From Schizochytrium sp. CCTCC M209059 (taxonomy: Eukaryota; Sar; Bigyra; Thraustochytrida; Thraustochytriidae), in assembly GCA_000818945.1 (NCBI GenBank), contig KN805419.1, positions 5,659-69,658 of the forward strand: DNA of 64,000 nt, given 5' to 3'. This document shows, one piece after another, positions 12,001 to 18,600 of the stretch. Both the position numbers and the translations under genes were made by a program. Numbering within the stretch: the stretch's first letter is position 1; each line of letters opens with the position of its first letter. The notes below the pieces were generated by a model that had not been told where the DNA came from, searched no databases, and saw only the letters and a program-made list of their open reading frames with translations.

Positions 12001-15000
12001 ACGGACGGCGCATCAAACGCTGCCGGGTTACGCTTCATGACGAGTCTATTCGGCTTATGTTCCAGGAGAGTGGGGATCTCGAGTCTTTTGTACTTTGGAA
12101 ACAATGTGTCAAATGCAACACGTATCCGCGTCAAGTCATCGAAGAGATTCTGAGGAACTTGACACTAGATGGTGCTGTGAGGCGAGGACTATGCGAGTCC
12201 GGAAACGAACAACGTCGCGCGTCGTTGGACGGTGAGTGCGACGATCGCGTAAGGACTCGTGCGCAAAGTCCAAGCCGCCAAGGCCCAGCTTACACGGGAA
12301 AGGAGCGTTTTGTGTTGGCAGGAAAGCCGCTCCGAACTCGTTTTCCGTTCTTGCCTCTCGGGGATGCTCGAGATGCAAGTTATCGCGATCCGTTAAAACT
12401 CGTGACGAATACGCGTGCTTTGTATGAGCTCATTCATCGCGAAGTTCTCTTCATTAGCGGCTTGCACCTTCTTGTGTCGGGGCGTATGCGCACTGATGGG
12501 GATATTCTCATTGAAGCAGCCAAATTCGACCAAACCGTGTTGAGTATTCGTTTATCGAAGCCGCGGGTGCGAGACCTTGTCGAAAAGGCGGGGCTTGCCC
12601 ATTTGCTGGAGCGCCAGCGGGCCAAGGAACTCTTTGCGACGCTCTTTGGGCTCCTCGCTGTGCGTACGGCTACACGACCGCCCCACACGACTCGAGAGCA
12701 TCCATTTTTTGCCAAATTCTGCAAAATGCTTCAGGTCGGCGTTCCTCGGGGCGCCGTAGCGCATGCAATCTTGCACGACAAGGATCTCAAGGCTTCCATA
12801 GTGGACACCATGCATGTCGTTCTCGATGCTGATCATTCGATGCAGCCCCCAGACCGATTTCGTCTTGGCCCGAGAGAATATGAGTGTCTCATACTAAGCC
12901 AAACGCGGCCCGATGAGCACTTTCGTCTTCTTTATCGTGGCGTCACTTGCGTACGCGAAAACGTTTCGGTGTCGATGGACGTTTTGGAGCGCAATCGAAA
13001 TCTTTGGCTTCGCATGCGACGAGAGACGCAGCATGAAAAGGATACGCGCGTGTGTCGTACCGAGCAGGCGGCCATGGCTCTCGAAGACGATCTGGCCAAG
13101 ACGGCGCGAGAGCAGACTACTTTATATCTTGAAGAGAATGCGAAGGTCATGGTCCAGACGCCACACATGGACAAGATATACGAAGAGAGGACACGTTTGG
13201 CAAACCGAATTGCTGAACTAAGGCACGCCCGTAGGAGCCGTCTCACAGAAGCTCTTGATGGCATGCGTCTTGACGCACCTGCTCGAAAGATTTGGTGGCC
13301 AAGCAGTACTGTCATGAAGCGTTATGCGCTACGTTCGGCAAGTCCCAAGTCATGGAAGAGAGCGACAGTCGAGGCGGTGCGACGCATCGATGGAGTTGGC
13401 TGTGTTTTGAGGTGCTGGCAAGGACCATCCGGAGATGCACTAGTGCAAGTTCGTGTACCGTCTTGGTCCCATATTTCAAACCACACAATCGATCTCGACT
13501 TTGTGAGCGAAGAATGTTGGCAAGAGGCGGAAAGTTTGCGTACGCTTGCCCTCAGTCAAGCGCACGAAACTATGGCGCGGGCTAAAGTGTCACGGAGCGT
13601 GGCGAGTCTGTCTCAAACTCTTTTGCGGGGCTGTTCACGGAAAATAGGGCCTTTTCGCATCCGCTACGATCCAATCGAAGAGCGCGTATTTCTACAAACA
13701 CAAAGCGGGACCGCATTTGCTCTGCCAATTGAAGGCCCATCGATGCCGGCCTCAAACACGAAGATGATGGTTGCCGATGAGAGTCTTACAGATTCTGACG
13801 AGGGCATGCTCGAAACGACCGCAGAAAACGAGCATGCTGCATTGACCAGGGGATCTTCACTCAAGTCGTCGTCAAGCATTGATGCGGGCATTGAAGTATT
13901 TGGACAGAGCGATGCGCATGAAAAGACCGAATCGGAAGTTCGAGAGGCTGCCCGATATGCAAGTCAAGAAGGTCAATTTGATGTTGGCAAAGATGATTGG
14001 AAAATTGAGAGCGAGCTTCTCGCGAGGTATACGGCGGCAGCTGCGAGAACGTCATCAGGAGACACCATCATGCGGGAGCTGCTGGATCCCGCCGCTCGTG
14101 TGGGGCTTGGACCTGTAACGGGAGGAGCAACACCGGAGAGCGACCCTGATGCCGAAATTCTTGCCAAGCACTCGGTGACACTACCTGCGGATATGCTCGA
14201 TATATTAGCTTGCACAAAGCGATCAGATGTTCCATTCTTGGCGCATGCTGAAGCAGAATCGGCACCGGAGATGCAAAGACTCATATCGTGGCTAGCGTCG
14301 CGCACGCGTTTTGTTCTGCGTGGTGCAGAGAACGGTAAAGACGACGCAGTCTCGTTTGATCGCGAATTTTTGCGCCATGGACGTCTACTCCGCTGCGTTG
14401 GACAATCAAGTCAGCGACTGGGCTCAATTCTACGCGCGACTTTGTCGGATCAAGGCGATCTTTTAACAGTTGCCAATTTTGACCGCGTACGTGGAGAATG
14501 GACTCCGCAAGTGAGTCTCGAGCTGAAGCGCGGGCAGCCTGTAACGCGGGGAAGTGCAATACATGCGTTTGTCAATCTTATTCCCCAGCACGAAGGCATC
14601 GAAGCGATTGCATCAGAGGCGCAGGATTCCTTGTTAGAGCCTCGCAGGATACAGGAGCTCTTGCGCAAGTTGCTCGGACGATGCCGCGCCTTGAATAATG
14701 GAAACGTACTGTTGGATCTAAACGCATTCCAGCTTCGTATATACGAGGCTATGCGTGCGCGCGATCGCGCTGCGGCCTGCCTCGTCGAGGACGAACGTCG
14801 CGCGAGAGCTTTTCTTGAAGAAGCTTGCCGTGAACTGTGTTCGAGCGAGCGGAAGCGGCACAAAGCAGACCTCTCGGAGCGCGCAGATCAATTTGCTCGC
14901 TTGCAAGACATTTGCGTCGCTGCCAGGGAATGGCCGGCGATGTTGCAAGAGGACGCCGACGCGCACGCCATTCGCGCGTACCTCGCATGCGAGTCCTGGA

Positions 15001-15392
15001 GACTAACGCCGATCGAGAGGGCCTTTCGGCGCTTCGACAGCAACAGAGACGGTGGACTCGACTCTAACGAGTTCCGTGCCTTGGCGTTTTCGATCGGGCA
15101 CGTGCTCACCGCGGAAGAGGCCATCGAGGCGCTCTCGCTCATTGATAAAGACAGGAATGGGACGATCTCGCTGCGGGAGCTGTCGCTGTGGGCGCTGTGC
15201 GCGGCACCCTCGAAGGAGAAGGACCTCAAATTCCGGAGGCTGCAGTTCGAGCTTCGGGTCGCTGCCTCGCGAGCGCGCGTAAGGTCTGTCGCGGAGCGTG
15301 CCAGGACCACCGTGGCCGGCATCACCGCTCTCAGCGGGCCACGAGAGCCCGGCGTCGCCAGGTTCATGGTGTCTTATAAGAATAAAGATTAG
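6072..15392 (+). CDS. Giant EF-hand protein with CCCH-like finger, unrecognised family
   Basis: A single uninterrupted frame. I chose the ATG at 6072 (residue 40 of the longest frame), giving 3106 aa. Roughly: residues 10-430 are charged, coiled-coil-prone and rich in Glu/Arg/Ala. Residues 533-551 match C-x8-C-x4-C-x3-H, close to a CCCH zinc finger. Residues 666-731 contain RYVGIYETREQALRAYEDEI, which recalls the second half of an AP2/ERF-type domain. A further CGKHF ... CEIC site at about 750-772 could bind zinc. An acidic/serine stretch lies near 1000. IQ-like helices occur (AAGIIQRNLRAAF near 1200; IYIQRKWQAT further on). Two canonical EF-hand loops lie at 2989-3000 (15036-15071) and 3025-3036 (15144-15179), both with Asp at position 1 and Glu at position 12. 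No membrane segments or signal peptide. A calcium/calmodulin-responsive scaffold is an inference; I do not recognise the family. Confidence 0.85.
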   Translation: MQHEQALLGPAARREALRKRLHQKEQQAKARLSAASQPPPGRAPHAHDDGELQRDSDDNDRALETNEDNIDGPAVEPGDVAAELNARIIEGARESVQRALERERRDEEYHEEKALRVERNAELSRLAIESEGVEFVKGIHEGRVLFHGTGIPGKDALHNQVENADAEVDLLVDSHQEWTLRSPELQEGLEALTPRTRQLRRDRDSELGATILVAQGRIEKKRNFLLRVQRADREANEAHDEAEKVAAEAQELLEKLRKQHNVLSFEARAKTRRVMLAKQAEASVLRKTADAAKEDAKQLKRHMIERGLAPDSFVSTATNVQSSPHLAKTKLPALGADLRAPHTEASHLTERDASQADDPDPPSTPDPQDWDYHLREGLKMSHLELMDSSTRRQHRMADAEAALSRQQEQELAQIKNRVRLARKAQHEARKSASTAGRPPSQSSEMSISTAASSESLLSEKGNINEKEGSSKRSDAADNRDDNDDERLDATDFVAAAMSAANVSHQNRKVLVSQADLDASTVRGMTLETAPPFCNEWGFKQRCTRAQCQGRHFYVSPEEAQEWQMRRAAVDASLEMGVLDAIASREQLIASARSEAEACSRRFQSHLSGFVQTEDVGSLLYLLNRLRAASVRVVEALVKWRRGGETRLSAAEGAAETFAESFLKPRGWVVKIGFMGEQLYPGSKAFSSKVKRFSRDEDVNGKRALRFRYVGIYETREQALRAYEDEIKRLMAKEMCGPENFPKPKTIIRACGKHFAVESEMGVPNTRCEICFANSFNHFGKYSPSYMWNGQNYLLKMLHDTNFLEDIELLRLFFKEEFEAGKLSFRGNPFLLAADIQNGERRELRVRKVRSETALAGDTTTKQAAANFGVPTDAVVVHPNQCIEWHGHMSRGPQIAVGKQRAYISLHVTSRHLVDEFARKYEAKHFEVVDMRRIRAAQAVLREEKDLARYMYESRLDAKAKATQLLLAAEKQARREERARRRENGEEVESSSENDSSEESSSGEDNTQSPVKGPAAVGKKDGSSRKKRPIVFRTYKTPDVLSKEEVADLSNGTARRRRAPRYNPQTQAERLSESRLHTAYFWERGEYIAVQQVRHELWGKKPGVWATGDPGTTFEGMQVRGEHRKHFDFNRKLKEQGKTLVARRKRIQHRLAKSLRRGDACNPETIIQLVQLGREAQGSLLLMDCDTAELFLQKWQQRTRAAGIIQRNLRAAFARAFCTDLRVRIAANAELELRRGRNAVKLARRFTRKVVRKSVHRAKQRMKRPFLTEAVEYEGETVLVSIHDAHKLGRFTRSKATLLEPCFACRGLTTRTRERRDLAWLSVRGEPCVPGNVESCDRGIVKLERIFHAGAGNGPCYCRRAHASHSRLLFEAYFPATSQTICGVFRFAFLLRGLRRVDAGIVQQARRAARKAADILLRRGASAARLLPNLGERTVVPSTYACRKKRELRLRLVHLVDLLQEFDRRDRHCHRLWKGTQGLYRGVKRRARVAQENLKWREKAHVQASEHLHNAHATMLAAQVHKHAMVQACDTALNFSKRQIELYEDLSLSTNQQAWDPLENANNAIYIQRKWQATKAVDLAIHIRNLAIHRAFEASIEYATSKDHAVQTASLLRSTQCEIMPTIELIQKDTRAVRDLLHASLRAIVQTSIRKLVAIKRGRQSRAGPLVQRWCLLERQPRHLRATTNHNTLFRQGRMIESPPFVGHVRESIRAIIQVFELDAPSNPRVPALPPSWVRSNFTHSAGIEGFDPYVALAGPIFGGPQHKPTVEEAMCMLVRDRSAWDNSLAHQWSISFDVEDAIVQPPYVGTIRVSVYDASASQATEWELDPIDLRLLLLEPHAGLPGAPIPEVFSYTHVQGLLLASRDANGMLTHQSMRKAIDALRRKVVGRLVQLVHLNVIDGGLRLGKLYFQRLRRKLFNSLFPTQWWKDLCSGRSSLQGHMILGGTYMIAGAPASVTVFENQGDLTVRVCWSRARVLADGRRIKRCRVTLHDESIRLMFQESGDLESFVLWKQCVKCNTYPRQVIEEILRNLTLDGAVRRGLCESGNEQRRASLDGECDDRVRTRAQSPSRQGPAYTGKERFVLAGKPLRTRFPFLPLGDARDASYRDPLKLVTNTRALYELIHREVLFISGLHLLVSGRMRTDGDILIEAAKFDQTVLSIRLSKPRVRDLVEKAGLAHLLERQRAKELFATLFGLLAVRTATRPPHTTREHPFFAKFCKMLQVGVPRGAVAHAILHDKDLKASIVDTMHVVLDADHSMQPPDRFRLGPREYECLILSQTRPDEHFRLLYRGVTCVRENVSVSMDVLERNRNLWLRMRRETQHEKDTRVCRTEQAAMALEDDLAKTAREQTTLYLEENAKVMVQTPHMDKIYEERTRLANRIAELRHARRSRLTEALDGMRLDAPARKIWWPSSTVMKRYALRSASPKSWKRATVEAVRRIDGVGCVLRCWQGPSGDALVQVRVPSWSHISNHTIDLDFVSEECWQEAESLRTLALSQAHETMARAKVSRSVASLSQTLLRGCSRKIGPFRIRYDPIEERVFLQTQSGTAFALPIEGPSMPASNTKMMVADESLTDSDEGMLETTAENEHAALTRGSSLKSSSSIDAGIEVFGQSDAHEKTESEVREAARYASQEGQFDVGKDDWKIESELLARYTAAAARTSSGDTIMRELLDPAARVGLGPVTGGATPESDPDAEILAKHSVTLPADMLDILACTKRSDVPFLAHAEAESAPEMQRLISWLASRTRFVLRGAENGKDDAVSFDREFLRHGRLLRCVGQSSQRLGSILRATLSDQGDLLTVANFDRVRGEWTPQVSLELKRGQPVTRGSAIHAFVNLIPQHEGIEAIASEAQDSLLEPRRIQELLRKLLGRCRALNNGNVLLDLNAFQLRIYEAMRARDRAAACLVEDERRARAFLEEACRELCSSERKRHKADLSERADQFARLQDICVAAREWPAMLQEDADAHAIRAYLACESWRLTPIERAFRRFDSNRDGGLDSNEFRALAFSIGHVLTAEEAIEALSLIDKDRNGTISLRELSLWALCAAPSKEKDLKFRRLQFELRVAASRARVRSVAERARTTVAGITALSGPREPGVARFMVSYKNKD

Positions 15393-15668
15393 TTTCCTAC
15401 ATACTTTATACGTAGTGTGAATGTTATACGAAGTAAGGCATCCTCTTGCGCGACAACCGCCGCGCCCAAACCCCTGATCAAAAGCCATTCGCGCGGCGCG
15501 AGCGCGTGCGTGCAAGCGAACGTACGCACGTCGGCAGTCGAAACGGACGACTGCGAAAACTCGCTTCGGGGCGAGCGCGCACGTGTCACGCTGGCAAACT
15601 CGTACCGCTTGCCGAGTCGGGATCGACTTTGCGTCGAAGGCGCAAGGGACCCGCGCACCAAGCCGGCC
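15393..15668. other. Short intergenic spacer before KNTC1
   Basis: The KNTC1 frame stays open upstream to 15417, only 25 bp after the giant gene's stop. The residues it would add are Arg/Ser-rich and unlike the rest, so I treat this 276 bp as leader and promoter. Confidence 0.5.
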
Positions 15669-18600
15669 ATGACGCAAACGGGCATGGACCGCGACCTGTT
15701 CGCTCTGGCCACCGTCGTCGAGGTGGACCTCGTTGCTGCAGGGAAGCAGACCGAGGTTGGGGATGCATCGACTGCGAAGCGGCAGAGTCAAGAGTCTGAC
15801 GTAGAAAACGATGCCACTGCTGGCAACCTCGGGGCCGAGCAGGGCCTGTCTCGATCTGGCAATGAAAAGCTGCCTCAACAAGGCAGCATTGTCTACGCTG
15901 CAGCGCAAGCCTCTGGGCACAGCGAGGACGACGATGGGCACGACGAAGGCACAGTGCAACCTGGCACAATGATGTGCTTGGGCGCTGGGAAGGACCTGCG
16001 GCTGCTCGAACTCGATGCGAGGATGGGACCCGCCGTAGAACGTGCACGCTTCAGTCTTTCGGCAGACGTCTTGGCATGGAACTCGAGCGGGACTTGCTTT
16101 TGTGTGGGCGACGCGCGCGGCACCTTGCACTTTATCAGCGACCGAGGCTCCCTGCTCTTTTCGCAGCCCATGCTCGGAACGCGGGGACAGCGATTTGATT
16201 GCATGACATTCTTGGAACAGCCAAGCTTTTTCGACAGCGAGCAAGTGGGCGAAGAACTTTTTATCGCCTCTCGAAATCCTGCGCGCCTCTTTCGGTTCTC
16301 TAACTTGTGCTTGCACCTCCTGGAGGACGCGGCAGAAGGTGGAAACACGGCTTTACTCAAGAGTGTCCGGGACTCGGCCTCGATGCAAAGCTTTGAGCTT
16401 GACCCAAGCTGCGCTGCCGGCGGATCCATGGGCATGCTCGTTGCTCGAAATGAAGCTACGGGATTTCTTCGCGTTCTCTTGGCTGCTCGAGATGCCCCGC
16501 AACTCTCTGTCTGGGTCAGCGTGGACAGCCGGTCTCCCCTTCGCTGTGACAGTGTCGGAGGCGACCCACTGGACAGCACATCGCCCTTTTGCGCGCTGGA
16601 AAACACAGCGAGCCAAACGATGGCAGTGACCCTGAGCCAGTCGGGTCGCGTCTGTCTTTGGGATGCGCGCCGTGCGACGCTCTTGCGCTGCCTTTGCGTG
16701 AGCCCAGACATTGTCGACATTGCTTGCATGGGAACGGGTGCGCGTCTTGGCATCCTGCGCGCCGATGGCACGCTCCAGGTTGCACGAATCCGCCTGCATG
16801 GATCGACGACGCTCGAAACGCTATACGAGTCGCGAGTCCGAGACGAAGATGAGGCCAGCGACACTGCGAGTCGCCTTGTCGCCATTCCGGGTTCGCGCAG
16901 CTTCGCAATCCGTCAACAAAGAACGGGAGGGGTCAAGGGGATTGTTTGCTTTGAGAGCAACGACGCCATGCGCTTTGAGTCACTGCTGAGCGGAGGTCGC
17001 TTCGACGAGGCTCTTGCTCTTGCAACGCAGCACGACTTGCCGGGTCGAGACCGTGCATTCAAGGGCAAACTGAGCCAGCTCTTGGAAGCGGCACGTTCGC
17101 GCCTACTGGACGGCGAGGGCATCTTGGACCTTCCAGAAACGATTTACGAAAAGTTTTTCGGCGTTGTGGATGAGCTTATTGCCATGGATCCTCAGCGATT
17201 CCTCGGCTTTGTTGTGCAAGGGTGTATGCAAGTTCGCTTGCCAGGCGCCCCCGCAGCGCAAAAGCGACTCCTACGCAAGGCTGAGGATCTGTGCAGCGAT
17301 CATGCTCACGAGGCGCTTCTCGCACAAGTCAAGGATGCGCTGTACAGACTGGAAACGTATACGTTGCTAAGTGATGCCTTCGATTGCGAAGAATGGCAGC
17401 GATTTCGCACGTGCCGCCTGATGCAAGCCCTCACTCTATTTCTTCAAAAGGGACAGCTACAAATGGCTGCGATTGTCTTGCACCGGCACATTCGTGCTGA
17501 AGAGGACGACGTGGTACGTTTGTTGGCCTACATTCCTGCCGAGACTTCTACAGAAGTCCTCGTAGACTGGCTTCGTGACCATGTCGGCCCGCACGTTCGT
17601 TCGCACGAACAAAAGGCACAACTTGCGTCTTGGTCCGTCTTCATGGCTAGCAAGACGCTCGATGCTGTCAGCGCTTTGAGCCTGATTCAAGAGGCTGCAA
17701 TGATTGCGTCTGCGCAGGTCCAAACGGAACGGGAAAAGCTCAAACTTCGTCTTTGCAGTCCAGGCGAACTTGCCAGACAGGCTGCCGAGAGTGGTCCTCG
17801 GGCACAAAATCATGCCATTGCCGAGCTCGAACGCCTGCGTGCCGATCTCGTCGAGGTGATTCACTTGCAGCGTGAGCATGCGCTCGCAATCAGCGTCGAG
17901 GCTTTTCGGAGTGCTTCGCGCGTCGAGGTGCTCATGGACATGATGAGCCGTGTGACGGCGCCCGAGCTAATTGCCAGGGCAACCAAGGACCATTTGAGGC
18001 CATGCGCAGCCCGATACGGCGTTGATGCAGACGAAGTGTTGGTGCGTTACATTTCGCGCGTCGCTCTGGAGATCGACTCGTCGAGCAGTGCATGGGAGCA
18101 ATGTGCGGTCAAAGCCGTCAGACAAATTGGCGCTCTGACGGCCGCTTCGCGCGCCGTACTCACTCTAATGCGCAACATTGTGCCACCATACAGCGATGAA
18201 CTCTCTGCCGTAGTGGAGACGGCCATGACCTGGACAACGGACTTGCAAGGCGAGATCTTAGATCAAAAGAGACTCATGGATCTCTCTTCGTTGCTGTCAT
18301 CTTTCCAGCTCGACCGGCAGATCAACTTTGGAAGTGCAACACAGGCCAAAGCCATTCTCATGTATGTTCTGGCACAGTCCGAGACGGTCGCAGAGCGTGC
18401 GGTGCAGATTGCGCGCGCGTACCGTTGCTTTGACGTGGCAGATGTCTTTGCGACCCTCTTCGAAAACATGACGCTGCAATCTGAGCCACCGAGCGAGGAA
18501 AAGGTTCACGAATTGCACACACTCATGGTGGAGCTTTGCCCCGACGTTGTGGCAAGCGTAGAGGAGCGAGTCCGTAACTTTTGCATGTGGGGGCTGGCCG

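Noticed and set aside
15003..16316. 437-codon minus-strand frame opposite the start of KNTC1
   Set aside because: It spans two real plus-strand genes, is Arg/Ala/His-rich and starts inside the giant gene's EF-hand coding sequence; a shadow of GC-rich coding DNA.
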